DNA of 64,000 nt from Ustilaginoidea virens (lineage: Eukaryota; Ascomycota; Sordariomycetes; Hypocreales; Clavicipitaceae): the NCBI RefSeq assembly GCF_000687475.1, contig NC_057318.1, positions 6,262,001 to 6,326,000 on the forward strand. The letters are read 5' to 3'. The notes beneath the pieces were generated by a model. That model was not told the DNA's origin, ran no database searches, and was given only the letters and a program-made list of their open reading frames with translations. Shown piece after piece: positions 11,641 to 23,900 of this stretch. Numbering within the stretch: the first letter of the stretch is position 1; each line of letters begins with the position of its first letter. The translations under genes and the position numbers were made by a program.

Positions 11641-14280
11641 ACATACGCCTACCCCTATTAATATTATAATAGATATATTACTACCCGAAAAGCTCAGGTC
11701 TCACGCCAAGGTTATTACAGAAGACTAGGCCGATATAATAGAACAAATTAACCCTACTAATATCACAGATAAATAATTATATAATCAGATCGCCTACCTT
11801 ATTAATAACTACGCAATAGGTAATAAGAAGGATGATAATCTATAGGAATAATTCCATAAAGATTATAATAAGTAGACCAAAGAGCTATTCAGCCGTATCA
11901 ATAAACGGCTCCTATAGGAATTCCAAACAATACTATAGGAACGAGGGGTATACATTAGAAGCATAAGGTCATTAATAGTTAAGACCCTTACCTACTACCT
12001 CTAATAAGAGAATATACCTAAATAGCCTTAAGAAGAAATAGATCTCTAATTTATACGCAAGACCTTCATCTCTTGGTTAAACCTAGATAGGGAATAATTA
12101 ATCCCTACTGCTTATACCGAACAGGAGATACAAATAAACCAGGATGCCCCCTCCATTATAAGCTCAAAAAATTTACTTCTTGCTATAATTATTCGAATAC
12201 CCTTATAGATACCATTATAAATACTATCACGAACACCCTCGCGATTACCCTCGCAAAGACCTTTACAAGCCCCTTCGACCCCTAGGGACTTTACAACACT
12301 AACGGCACAACAACCCCTTATCCCTCCATCTATATTAAAAAAGGCCCCTATTCCTACCAAAGAAGAAAGGGGCCGGCCGCTATAATAGAAAGGGAAAGCG
12401 CCTATTTATAGGCTGCTATTTAAAATAGGGGAAAGCTCCCGATAATAGCAATATTCAACGGACGATGACTATAGCCCGACCAACCAAATACTTCATCCTA
12501 GGGGTTATACCCCTAGCCGAGCTAGCCGAGGCGGCTATCCTAATGCCCCTCGGAATCATAATATGCCCATAAGGACCAAAGGTCAGGTTATAGGCCCTAA
12601 TAATATGCTTCAATTAACAGAAAGCGCCGATAGTAATACCCTCGAAGTTGCTAGCGATACCCTCCAAGCCACTAATATTAATATTCCCCGATATACCGCT
12701 ACTAGTGGCACTAAGTAAGCCCCTAATATTAATAAAACAGCTACCCCTGATGCCAGATATCACGAATCATAGTATCGCAGCTATAACCTATAGGCCCGGA
12801 TGCCTTAACTATAGGCTTAAATGCCTCAACTATAGGCTTAAATGCCTTAACTACTGGCTCTAATGCCTCACCCGATAATGCCAAAGATAGGCATGGCACC
12901 AGACCCCTCCCGGCACTATCGGCCTACCTAAGCCGATAAATGGACCGTTTTAACGGGAGGACCGGTAAACCTAGACCGACCCAGGTTATAGGATAACCCA
13001 GCTAGAGATCCCGCCAGCCTACCGTAAGGCTACCGATAAGCCGTTCCAGAATACCCTCTAGAATAATAATACCACTAAGAAGATTATACCCGAAGAGCCT
13101 ATATAGAGGCCAGGTTTAACGATATTTCGAAAAAGATATCTAACCTCTTATGCAGCTATCGTATAGAGGATAGATATAGCGGCAAAATAGATGACTTCTT
13201 TATACTAAAAGTAGTATCCTTTAAGAGTAAGTGCTGCCTTCTAGGACTGCCCGATTATATATTCGCTAGAGCTTTTTAAATCATACTAATCGGCGATACT
13301 AAGACGTACTACTTTAATAATATCGAATGTATTTATGATACCCTTACTTTTAACGATATAGTCTATAAAGTCAAGAGCTATTTCGAGAATAAGAGTATAG
13401 AGTAATTCTATTTGCACTATTGGAATAGAATAACGCTCTAATTAACTATCGCGAAATATCCCGATAAGTTAAAGCTAGAATGCCTTAATATCCTACTAGA
13501 GGAACTTTAGCGCCTATATCGTGGTCTTTTTCCCCCCTTTATAGCTAATATAGAGCTTTACCGGTAAGTACTTAATACTATAAGGGATACCCCTAAGTAT
13601 AGCCAGGCTATATATCGTTATGCCTCTATATTCGAAGGCCTTGCCGCTAACCTACGGCAATCCCTTTTAATCTACAAGACTACCTATATAACTCAATAGT
13701 ATTAATTCCTTTAATAATAGCCGCCTTAATAATATTAGGATATTAAAGATATTGATGATAATATAGCGTTATTTATAGATTGTAGATACAGTTAATCCCG
13801 CCCTTAATACCGCTTTGGCCTATAGCAGTAGTAATATTAACGGCAATAATAGAATCGCGCCCTTCTAGCTAGGCCCTATTAAAGATATTGCTTTATTTGC
13901 AATAAATCAGGATGTTGGTTATCTAACTATACTGCCTAAGAATAATAAGAATTAAAGGCATAATAGCTAAAGAACCGTTCTAACTATACCGCCCCTGATA
14001 ATAAGAAATTCTGCGTTTTCCTATAGGAATATAAAGGGACTGCCGACGAAGCCCTTAAAGATGCCGATTTTAATAATATTATTGAAGATATTGAAGTTAT
14101 AATAGCAGGGGTTATATATTAGGATATAGAGGATGCTGTCGCACTATAATTTATAGCCACTTAGTATTTCTTAGCCCCTGCGTAAATAGAACTATTACCT
14201 TCTTTATCTATCGAGATATTATAAGCCCTATAGGATAAATCGTACCGATATGCCTTCCTATAGATTGACCCTTTCTAAAT
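11640..14280 (+). pseudogene. CopA A4 gag with zinc knuckle, broken
   Basis: The N-terminal half includes LPEKLRSHAKVITED (about 11675-11730) and YLINNYAIGNKKDD (about 11795-11840). The conserved capsid-like middle contains LLGLPDYIFARAF (about 13240-13280) and VKSYFENKSIEQF-like blocks (about 13370-13405, Q now stop). The zinc knuckle CFICNKSGCWLSNYT (about 13890-13935) keeps three Cys and the Trp, but its His has become Tyr (CAC to TAC), a RIP-type change. The frame then runs into protease without a visible frameshift. The start codon is uncertain. The protein would package element RNA; it is inactive here. Confidence 0.78.
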
Positions 14281-16305
14281 GCCCTTACTAGACCGTAATT
14301 CTGCTTTCCTAGAAGAAGAATAGTATAGTGACTATACCTTCCGCGGAATCCTACTAGATACCGGCGCCTCCGGCCTATTTATAGTAGGTATAGGTTAAGT
14401 AAGAGCCCTAATGAGATTAATAAAATCTTTAACGATTAAGTTAATAGATAAGCAGTATACTATTAATTTCAGAGCAGGCTCTACTATATCCTCTGGTATA
14501 CTTAATATCCCGACGATATTTAGTAATATCCCCTTTCACGTTCTTAATAGCGGCACCCCCTTCTTATATTCTATTATAGATATAGATAGGATAGGCATAA
14601 AGCTTAACAATCTTAATAACCTACTCATCCAAAGGGATATTAAGGTTCTAATTATCAGGAAATAGGGATATCTATAGTGGACTCTTAATGCCATAGATAC
14701 TGCAGCCTTCCATCTATCATTATAGGAAATCCATTAGCTATATCGTCGATTTAGGCACCCCTCTATTAATAGGCTCTCCAAATTGCTTTAATAGGCTAAT
14801 TATAATAATATTAACCGCAATATCATCGAGAGTATCACCTATATATGCTATTAATGCTAAATAAATGTAAAGGCACCCAACCGATTTAAATTCACTCTAA
14901 AGGATAACCGCTAATTTAACTACGAGATAATCGTAGATATCCTTTATATTAATAATCGGCTAGTATTATATATCGTGGATACTATAATAAGCTTCTAGGC
15001 AGCTAGGTTCCTCGATCCATAAAAATAGAAGGCCTAAGACGTCTAGAATGCCCTTAAGGAATACTAGATCAATACTTACCTTAGCCCGCTAGATTGGATA
15101 GTTTATAATGCCGGACCCAACTTCGCCTCTACCGAATTCCACTATAATGCCCGGCTTCTATCTATCAATATAGATGAAATTCCTATAGAAGCCTATAATA
15201 GCATTAGCAAAATCGAAAGATACCACGCCTTATTACGCAAAGCCTATACTATCGTCAATAAAGAAGTAGGCGATCTATTAATAAGGGAACAGAAACTACA
15301 GCTAACTATTAAAGCCGTTAATAATTCTGCTAGGCCTAACGGCCTTATACCTACGTTATTAGTCTTTAGAGCGTATCCCCGACTCACAAATAACTCACCC
15401 CCTAACCTATCAGTATCACAATATGCCTTAATATTACAAAAGGCTACTAATAAAGCTAGGAAATGCCTCACTAAGCGACAGGTTCGCAATGCCCTCGCCC
15501 AACAGAATGGCCCAAATACCCGGCCCATCTACCGACTACCCCTATAGTTAGATATACAGGTATAGAGAGAAAAGGGTAGATGGTATAGGCTATACCGGCT
15601 AATCAGCCTTAATAGTAAGACCTGTACTATATAGATGCCATATAGCCCGGTCAAGTTCCGGTCAATAGTTATTAAACCATATAACTACGATTCTAATATA
15701 GATAATCCCGAAGATATTATCTATACCGAAAGACCGGCCCGCCCCAGTAGGCTAGAGGTTAGGATACCGGCTGCAACTATATTACTAGTATATATAATAT
15801 CCGACGTTATAATTAATAAAGACTAAGAAGAAGCTCTCGTTAATGCTATAGCTTCTAATACTATTATCGATATCTCTTTTTTTACCGTAAAAGAGCAAGC
15901 CGATCTATAGCTTATTAGCTAATTATACCGGGAAAGGAAGATTACGACCCCTAGAGCCCCTTTCGAGCAGTCTAACTATATAGAGATAGAAGCACTATAG
16001 GCCTATAATATATTTAGATTCGTTACCTTTAATATTAGTCAATATAGAGCCTAACGCCTATTCAACTTACGTATAATATAGGAAATCAAAGGTAAAGGCA
16101 TAGATACGCTGTATAAGAAATCACGATTCGTCATATAAGGTTATAGTAATAATAAAAAGCAATTGATATTGACTTAATCCCCTACAATCCAACAGGCTAG
16201 CCAATAGCTACTTATATTATTAGCCCTATTACTATAACGCTCTTACGGCCTATTCCTTTAGATATAGGATATCACGCAGGCCTATATATAGTTATTAACT
16301 ACCTT
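14281..16305 (+). pseudogene. CopA A4 pol part 1: protease, integrase, RT N-terminal part
   Basis: Protease carries the intact retropepsin motif LLDTGASGLF (about 14350-14380) and continues to 14665. Integrase follows, with a CYQC half of the HHCC finger (about 14836), DTIISF-like and NAGPNFASTEF blocks (about 15110-15140), and the ERYHALL block with the catalytic Glu (about 15215-15235); together they mark the DDE core. A linker with YNYDS (15635-15826) joins to RT, whose start shows SRFVIQGYS (about 16120-16145). ORFs at 14411 and 15635 are in the same frame, so there is no net indel over this stretch. Stops are TAG/TAA. RT is cut at 16305 by C2. Confidence 0.83.
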
Positions 16306-17040
16306 TATTGCAATTCTCAAGGTTACTATAAAAGCAGAGCCTTACTAGCTAGCTAGATGGCACGAGACTGTCTGCGACCTGTGAACTAATCTTAGTATAA
16401 TACTAGATTTTTCACTAAGTCCTAAGACTATACAAGTGCTATAAAGCAGGGCAAGTGTAAAGGCAAGGCAAATATAAGATAACCAGAAAACGCAGGGAAG
16501 GTAAGAAGTTAAGAGGCATATAGTGCATTAACAGACTCGATTGTGCTACCCTTCTACTATCTAGAAAGAAGGGGGAAAGCTATCCTATATATACACGAAG
16601 GAGGGGTGGGCCCAGGCATCCAGGTAGCCAGTAAGAAAGCTCCCCGTAATGCTCGCTATGCCACGTATATAATACGTCAGCAGCCCCACTATATCCAGCC
16701 TTTCCAACCACCCTAACCACCGCACTAGTAATTAGCCACCACGCTAGTGACTAACCACCACGCTAGTGACTACCCACCACACTAGTGGACTAGCCACCAC
16801 ACTAGTAGGCCGCCACCACACTAGTAGGCCCACCACGCTAATTTAGCAATGCCACACCTTTTTTAATAAGGCCTACCTTACTTGATATACAGTAAATAAT
16901 CCACTGAAAATCCTAAGGTAAAAGGCAAAGGCCTAAGGTAAGACTACCATAAGTCAAAGAGGCGGTATAAGGGACAGAAGGTCAGTAAGCCAGCAGAGCA
17001 TTAGGCCAGCAGCCTAATAGGCTACTATAGGATTTTAACA
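16306..17040 (-). repeat. CopC C2 solo LTR inside A4
   Basis: This complete CopC LTR of 735 bp on the minus strand runs from TATTGCAATTC to GATTTTAACA. It is flanked by a perfect 5-bp target duplication ACCTT (16301-16305 and 17041-17045). The equivalent site in A6 (about 50365) is unoccupied and reads continuously through CTACCCTTAATCGG, which proves the insertion. No CopC internal sequence remains, so the element has collapsed by LTR-LTR recombination. Confidence 0.95.
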
Positions 17041-18240
17041 ACCTTTAATCGGTCGATCATCGCTAAGTAACCCAAGCAGATAGCTTACTAATATCCTAAT
17101 AATACTATCATAGAAGTAGTGAAGCTACTATACAGAATAGCTAAGGCAGGCACCTACTAGTAGGCGATATACTTCCGGCACTATCGTGAGAAGTTAGGTA
17201 TAACCACTTCAACCTATAACCCCTATTTGCTAATATCCGCCGGTAATAACCGCACTAATAATACTAACTATACTAGCGATACCATATACTTCGGTATCAT
17301 AGGAATATAGACTGATGATACCCTCGGCCTAAGTAATAATGCCTTCTTCCAATAGGAAGAATTGGAGCTTACTAAGGCAGGCTTTAACGCCAAGCCTAAG
17401 ACAAAGCTATTACTAACCGTGCCCCTAATATTCAACAGGTGTATACTAACGGCTAATACTAACGGTATAATATTACGCTAGAAAGGTCAAAATAAGAAGA
17501 TCGCAACCATCAACAAGAATACGCCTACGGCCTAGCGTAATTATATCGAACAACGCGCTCGCGGTGCTTATATAGCTACAGTCTGCCAGCCTAAGGCGTC
17601 TTTCGACCTATCTATCGCGGCATAATATTAATAGCCTAACCCTAAGGATATCGCGAGGTTGAATAAGCGCCTTTAATAGCAGCGCAATAACCAGGATCGT
17701 GGCTTACGGTATATCAATTTAGCCCTTACCACAGCTAAGATCTTTATATTTATTAACGGATCCTTTGCCAATAATAAAGATTTAAGCTCCCAGATTGGTT
17801 ACGTAATTATACTAGGGAATAAGGCAGATACTACAAATAACGCCTTCCAGCTAACCAATAACATTATTACTTATAGCTCTATAAAGAGTAAGCGGGTAAC
17901 GCATAGCATACTCGCTTCGGAGCTATATAGCATAGTGCAAGGGGTCGATATCGTATATGCGATAGGTACGACCCTTAATATAATTACTAGTAGGCTGGGA
18001 TTGCCGAAGATCCCCACAGTTATATATATAGATTCGTTTTCGCTATACGAATGCCTTATTAAGCTAGGTACTACTAAGGAAAAGAGGCTCATAATAGATA
18101 TCATAGCCCTATAATAGTTATATAAGCGCCGGGAGATTTATAAGATCCGTTAGATCAATAGGAATAATAATCTCGCTAACGCAATAACTAAGGGAACGCC
18201 TAATAAAGCCCTTAAGACCTTTATCGACCGAAATTAGGCT
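17041..18240 (+). pseudogene. CopA A4 pol part 2: RT C-terminal part and RNase H
   Basis: RT resumes after C2 with the YPNNTIIEVVK and GITTSTYNPYLLISAG blocks (about 17090-17240). It includes the GIIGIQTDDTLGLS-like stretch (about 17290-17330, Q now stop), whose DD is the likely RT active-site pair. RNase H follows: FINGSFANNKDLSSQIGY (about 17745-17805, catalytic Asp of DGS changed to Asn), ASELYSIVQG (about 17910-17940), and YIDSFSLYECLIKLG (about 18027-18075). The C-terminal part has the NAITKGTPNKALKTF motif (about 18180-18220). It is homologous across all CopA copies and inactive because of nonsense codons and the active-site change. Confidence 0.83.
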
Positions 18241-18572
18241 ATTATACGTATAGAAGGGTGGGTAAAGAGGCCGGTCAATATCTAACTGCGTTTGGAAGGT
18301 ATTAGTGATATTATATATAGCAAATGGGTGGATTTCTTTATATTCAATACTGCATTTGCCGTTTTTCCTATATTTACTGCCGCCCCTTTTTGCCCCTTTG
18401 TTTTGGCTGCGATATCCAATATACCGGCTATACGGTATAATGCCGGCCGCGCAGCGCGATAGCATTATCGGCGGCACAACCTACCAAGACCGCGCCGCAC
18501 TTTTCTTTCTATATATGCGCCTTATATCCTAGCGATTCCGATATTTGCTTCTATAAAAAGAGAAGCTGCCAG
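18241..18572 (+). other. CopA A4 3' UTR with LTR-junction hairpin
   Basis: This is the non-coding 3' part of the element. A GC-rich block (about 18430-18500) is conserved between copies. Directly before the LTR, AGCGATTCCGATA (18531-18543) is the exact inverse of TATCGGAATCGCT (18573-18585), the LTR start, with an inner CTTCT/AGAAG stem. The polypurine tract expected here could be AAAAAGAGAAG (18555-18565). Confidence 0.72.
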
Positions 18573-18917
18573 TATCGGAATCGCTATCGCAAGGTGCCCA
18601 ATTGGGCACTAATTGGGCACATTACGACGAATGTGCCGCGCACACCCATTACACACGATGTGGCCACTTTTGCCCCTATGCCCCTAAGCCCGGTAGGGCA
18701 TGCGGGCAGTCCGGCCCGACCGCGCCGAAGCACGTGACTACGGCACGCACAAAAAGGCCATATCGTGTAATTACTCTTTTGCTTCCTTTCTTTCCTCTTA
18801 GTTAGTTATAGTCATAATCAAAGAAGTAATTATACCTTTAACCGGTGACCTCACGGTACTTAATACCACGCGCGCAACCCTACGTACAACTGGGTACCCC
18901 TTGATGTGACACCAATA
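18573..18917 (+). repeat. 3' LTR of CopA A4
   Basis: This 345-bp LTR matches 10750-11094 in length and sequence, with transition differences, and ends GTGACACCAATA. The duplicated target TACTA follows at 18918. Confidence 0.92.
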
Positions 18918-19179
18918 TACTACACTAGTGGACTAGCTACTACGCTAGTAGACCCACCACGCTAATTTAGCAATGCCACACCTTTTTAACAAGGCCTACC
19001 TTAAGGCCTACCTTACTTGATATACAGTAAATAATCCACTGAAAATCCTTAAGGTAAAAGGCAAGGGCCTAGGTTGGTAAGACCACCGTAAGTCTAAGAG
19101 ACGGTATAAAGGCCAGAAGGTTAGTAGACCAGTAGGGCATTAGGCCAGCAGCCTAGTAGGCTACTATAGGATTTTAACA
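18918..19179 (-). repeat. CopC C1 solo LTR, right part
   Basis: This is the continuation of the LTR begun at 10276. Together the parts give about 735 bp, the same as C2, so C1 is a solo LTR. It ends GATTTTAACA at 19179 and is followed by AAATA rather than by a copy of GAATC, the left flank. The mismatch of flanks is explained by the inversion noted at 19180-19438. Confidence 0.9.
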
Positions 19180-19438
19180 AAATATTAGTAAACCACTTTA
19201 TATTATTAAAAATATGCATTAAAGCGCTATTATTAAGCACAATACGAGACTTCAAAAGGCCTAAATTATCTAGGTAAGTTCCTATAGAAAAGATAGATAT
19301 TATAAATACCTTATCTTCCTTTTCTTTTTTTATTAATCTATCTTTTTCTTTATTATTATCGTTATTATCTTTGCCCTTACCCTTACCTTTATATTTATCT
19401 TAGAAGGCTTTAAATATATTTTATACCTCTTTAGATTC
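19180..19438 (-). pseudogene. Inverted CopB B1 segment: end of gag and start of protease
   Basis: The reverse complement of this 259-bp piece aligns with B2 61466-61708. It contains the Lys/Asn-rich KGKGKDNNDNN-like tail of gag and the start of the protease with a decayed Ser/Gly-Ala motif. It lies exactly between what B1 ends with at 10275 and resumes with at 26924, but in the opposite orientation. Its ends read AAATA (19180-19184) and GATTC (19434-19438). GATTC is the reverse complement of GAATC at 10271-10275, and AAATA is one base off the reverse complement of TATTG at 26924-26928. Confidence 0.85.
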
Positions 19439-20205
19439 TGTTAAAATCCTATAGTAGCCTACTAGGCTGCTGGCCTAATGCCCTACTGGCCTACTGACCT
19501 TCTGGCCCTTATACCGCCTCTTAGACTTACGGTAGTCTTACTAACCTTAGGCTTTTGCCTTTTACCTTAAGGATTTTCAGTGGATTATTACTGTATATCA
19601 AGTAAGGTAGGCCTTATTGAAAAGGTGTGGCATTGCTAAATTAGCGTGGTTGCCTACTAGCATAGTAGCGGCCTACTAGCGTGGTGTGGCATTGCTAAAT
19701 TAGCGTGGTGACCTACTAGCGTGGTGGCGGCCTACTAGCGTAGTAGCTAGTCTACTAACGTAGTGGTTGCCCACTAGCGTGGTGGTTAGTCACTAGCGTG
19801 GTGGTTAGGGTGGCCGGATATAGCGGGGTTAGTCGGATATAGCGGGGTTAGTGACGAGCATTACGGGGAGCTCTCTTACTAGCTACCCTGGATGCCTGGG
19901 CCCACTCCTCCTTCGTGTATATATAAGATAGCTTTCCCCCTTCTTTTTAGATAGTAGAAGGGCAGCACAATCGAACCTGTTAATACACTACATACCTCTT
20001 AACTCCCACCTTCCCTGCGTTATTCTAGTTATCTTATATTTGCCTTGCCTTTACACTTGCCTCGCTTTATAGCACTTGTATAGTCTTAGGACTTCGTGAA
20101 GAATCTAGTATTTATACTAAGATTAAGTCACAGGTCGCAGACAGTCTTGTGCCATCTAGCTAGCTAGTAAGGCTTTACTTTATAGTGACCTTTAGAATTG
20201 CAATA
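19439..20205 (+). repeat. 5' LTR of CopC C3
   Basis: It starts TGTTAAAATCCTATAG and ends GAATTGCAATA. An internal block at about 19640-19810 is built of degenerate units of the type CTACTAGCGTGGTGGC. A TATATATAAG element near 19918 could be the core promoter, since transcription of LTR elements starts in the LTR. Confidence 0.94.
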
Positions 20206-20972
20206 GGTTATAAGCCCGGGTTTTTACTTCTTTGTTTTTACCCTACCTTTTTGTATTCACCCCTTGGTCTCTTTTGCTTATTAGTACTACTAATATAGCT
20301 ATCTTTTAGTATCTTCGGCTTACCCTTATTGACTTCGGCTTACCTATTATCACCTTTGGCTTACCCTCTATTACTTACGGCATTACCCTGCGGCAATCAA
20401 CGGCATACCTAACGGCAATTTACGGCGTAACCTCAAGGCACTTTTAGCGTAACCTTACGTTATTTTTCGGCGTAACCTACGGCACCTACGGATTTTATAG
20501 TGTGATATCTACCACATTATACCACTGTATAACACTTTTACACCTAGTGCATGATACCTACTGCACTGTACGGCACCTGTTATACTCGACCACTTATAGC
20601 ACCTTTGGTACGGCACTTACGGCACCTTTTATATTACGGCACTTACGGCACCCACGGCACTTACGGTACTTATATTACGGTACCTACGGCACCTACGGCA
20701 CTTACGGCACCTTTATATTACGGCACCTATAAGCACCTTGAACACCAACGCTATAATACGGACTTGCACAACGCCTACGGCATCTGTGCTTTTATACTGA
20801 GACCTGCCGCTATACTCTGCGGTTACCTTTTATAGTAGGCTACTAGCCACTATATTTACTGACTTTCCAGCTTATTACTCGACTATTTTGCTAGCTATTC
20901 AGCTAGTTATTCCTCTGTTTTATAACTATCGGCACCATTTTTCAACGGATTTTTAGACCTTTCTTGCCCACA
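20206..20972 (+). other. CopC C3 leader with GGCAC-type tandem repeats
   Basis: GGTTATAAGCCCGGG directly after the LTR is the candidate primer-binding site; it starts GG rather than TGG, so the match is uncertain. From about 20390, and densely at 20565-20735, the leader is a run of short units such as TACGGCACC and CACTTACGGCACC. Short open frames over this stretch (around 20502-20835) come from the repeat and are not genes. The first in-frame ATG is at 20973. Confidence 0.75.
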
Positions 20973-23900
20973 ATGGCAGAAACAGGGTCTTCTACCTATA
21001 AGATCCCTGAATCTAATACTGAAGCTAATACTAATGCACAACTACAGCTGGATATAGACGATATGAAGTCCCAGATGAATATACTAACTGACCTTATATA
21101 GGGCCTAGTTAGTAGGCAAAATAACGACACCCAGGCTACCCAGGCTACCCAGGCTACTAATAAGAAGCCTATTAAAGCTACTAAAGCTAGACCTTCTACT
21201 ACGACTACCACTAAGGATGATGATAGTGAAGCTAATATTATGGAAATTGACCAACCTTCTACCCCTATAAAATATAAGGGTAAAAAGCCTATTTACACAA
21301 CGCCACCAACAACAACTATTACCAACCAAATTAGTGATGGGGCTATTAAAGAATTAGCGAAGACTGCCAACCGCTTTAAGGAATCCCAAAAGCTAAAAAG
21401 CCCCTATAATTTCGACCAGTAAAAGCAGGCCCTTATAATACAACTCAGGGCCTTTAAAATAGCTAACTTTATTAACGACCCCTCTATAGCAAGGCATTTT
21501 AATGAGTCTGAGCAGGCACTTCTACTACTAATGCTAAAGAATAGCTATAGTGAAAAAGCTGCAGAGGCTATAGACTGGTGTAATAACCCAGAGGAAGCTT
21601 ACCTTCTGCTAGTAGCCCAGTACTGCCACTCACCAGAAGTACAGCAGGCACACTTATACCCTACCTTTCACACCCTTATACTTACCGGTTATAAAGGCAC
21701 TTTAGAGGCTTTTAACAGCGAATTTAATAGCTATATTTCTCGCCTCAGAATCCTAAGTTCTAAAATCGACTCTTTCAACCAAGTTAACCAGTATTTTTAG
21801 GCTGTAAAGGGGGTATTTACCCGCTAGACTGAACGCCAACACTCTATAATTAGGGCTTATAGCGCCCAAGGTATTATTAATAGCAGCAAATTTAACCTCC
21901 AGTATTTTATAGTTGACCTACTAGAAGAACAGCGTTCTAAAGGGTCTAATAAGGTGGCTGCTAATAATAACCCTAAGCAGCTTAAGGCTTCCAAAGACCC
22001 TAAGAAAGGGTCTACTAATGCCGCTTCTACTAATAATAGCAAGAATAATTCTACTAATAATAGGAAAAAGAAGCAGCAATAGAAGAAGAAACAGGACTCC
22101 AGCAGCAATCAGCAAGATGTTGAGGCCTTTATTATAGGCAACTATAATACCCAGGATACTAATATATCTTATTCTTCTTCCACTATATCCACTGATATAA
22201 GCTATAGTGCTAAATCAGGCGGTAGGACCCCTAAGGATGCCCTCCTTTACGATACAGGCTCTACTTATTATATTGTTAATAATAAGAAGCATTTCACTAC
22301 TTTTCACCACTTTGAGAAGGATGATAAGCCTGTTATTACTACTGGTGGTGGCCCTATTTCCCCTACTGATTAGGGCACAGCACGATTTACTATGCTATAG
22401 GGCGTTAATCCTACGAAATGGGGTATTATAGAGCTCAAAAATGCACTATATATTCCTACCTTAGATATTAACATTATTAGCGGTGTAAAACACTATGCCG
22501 CTAAAGGGGTACTAATTAAAAATCAGCTTTGGTCAGCAAGCCGTAAATGCATCGGCATTTTTAACTTTGAAAAATACGGCTTTTTCCTTCCACAGAAAGG
22601 AATAGACACACCACTACTGCATCAACCTTGCAGCCATTATACTACTAACAGTATAGTTGTAAAGGTCCCCAGCCCTACTAACCCTGCTGATTATAGTGAT
22701 CCTGAGGATACTACTATTACCCCTGTTCCTACTACTGCGACTAGTAAGGAACCTATAGAGGCTACTAGCCCTACTACTAACCAGCCCGCTACCACAACTA
22801 GCGATGTTCCTGCTATTATAACTAGCAAGGAACCTGTAGAGGCTACTAGCCCCACCACCCAACCTTCCGCTATTACAACTAGCGAAGACCCTATAGAGGT
22901 TACTAACCCTACTCCTGCCCCTATAGCAGCTAATACAGAATATCAGAAGCTATTACAATTAGCCGGCATTTGGCATGTACGGCTAGGGCATATAGGTATT
23001 CAGCTACTTAAAAAGACCTGTGCTAATACCCCTGGTCTACCTAACCTTAATAAGGTTAAAGATGCTGATTTTCGCTGCCTAGCCTGTATACAGGCTAAGA
23101 AGGTTAGAAGACCTTCTAAAGATGCAATACCTAATCCAGCTAAATGCCTGGATATTATAGAAGGTGATACTTTTGCTATATCACCTATGCCATATAACAA
23201 ACGACCTATTGCCCTTATATTAGTGGATAGAAAATCCCGATTCCGCTGGCTTTACTTGCTGCCTAATAGGGAAGGCACTATTGTATTTAAAGCATTATAG
23301 AGCTTTATACAGAGCCTATAGGTCAGATATGGCAAAACGCCTGTTGAATTCTACTATGATGGTGGAAATGAAATCAATAAAATGCTTAGTGATTGGCTTA
23401 TTGAACAGGGTATAGCTTTTAATATATCTTGCCCCTATATTCACGAATAAAACGGCCTAGCTAAGCGGTCTATTAGGGTTATAGCTGATAGGCTACGTGC
23501 CACTATGGCCTGGTCAAGGCTACCATCTAACCTTTGGTCTGCTGTTATTACCGGCGTTATTATGCTAGTAAATATAACAGCTGTTACTAACAGACCTTCT
23601 AGCCCCTATCAGGAGCTACTAAAGGATTATGACTATATTACGCCGGAGCACTACCCTGATCTTATTAACCTTAGGGCTATTGGAGCAGCTATTGAAGTGC
23701 TTATACCATACGAAAAGCGTGTAAAAAGCCGCAAATTAGCGCCCCGTACCGAGCCTGGTAGGCTCCTTGCCACTCTAGGTAATAATACTTACCTAGTCTA
23801 CCTTCTAAAGAAGAAGGTTATTACTAAAACAACTTTTATTACCTTTATTCATTAAAATGAAGGTATAGGCCCTATTTCTAATAGCCTAGAAGGAGACTTT

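Larger units (their letters stand above)
10750..18917 (+). mobile_element. CopA copy A4: full-length Ty1/copia element inserted in a CopC LTR
   Basis: Both LTRs are present and 345 bp long (10750-11094 and 18573-18917), and the insertion is flanked by CACTA (10745-10749) and TACTA (18918-18922), a 5-bp duplication with one C-to-T change. Gag, protease, integrase, RT and RNase H follow in copia order on the plus strand. RT is split by CopC solo LTR C2 (16306-17040). Without C2 the element is about 7.4 kb. Reading frame is largely kept, with breaks mostly from nonsense codons, as expected from RIP. Confidence 0.92.

Noticed and set aside
19640..19810. CRISPR-like regular repeats
   Set aside because: Units are degenerate and contiguous without spacers, and lie inside an LTR in a eukaryotic context.
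20502..20835. Small Thr/Tyr/Gly-rich proteins over the CopC leader
   Set aside because: The overlapping frames are products of the tandem GGCAC-type repeat.
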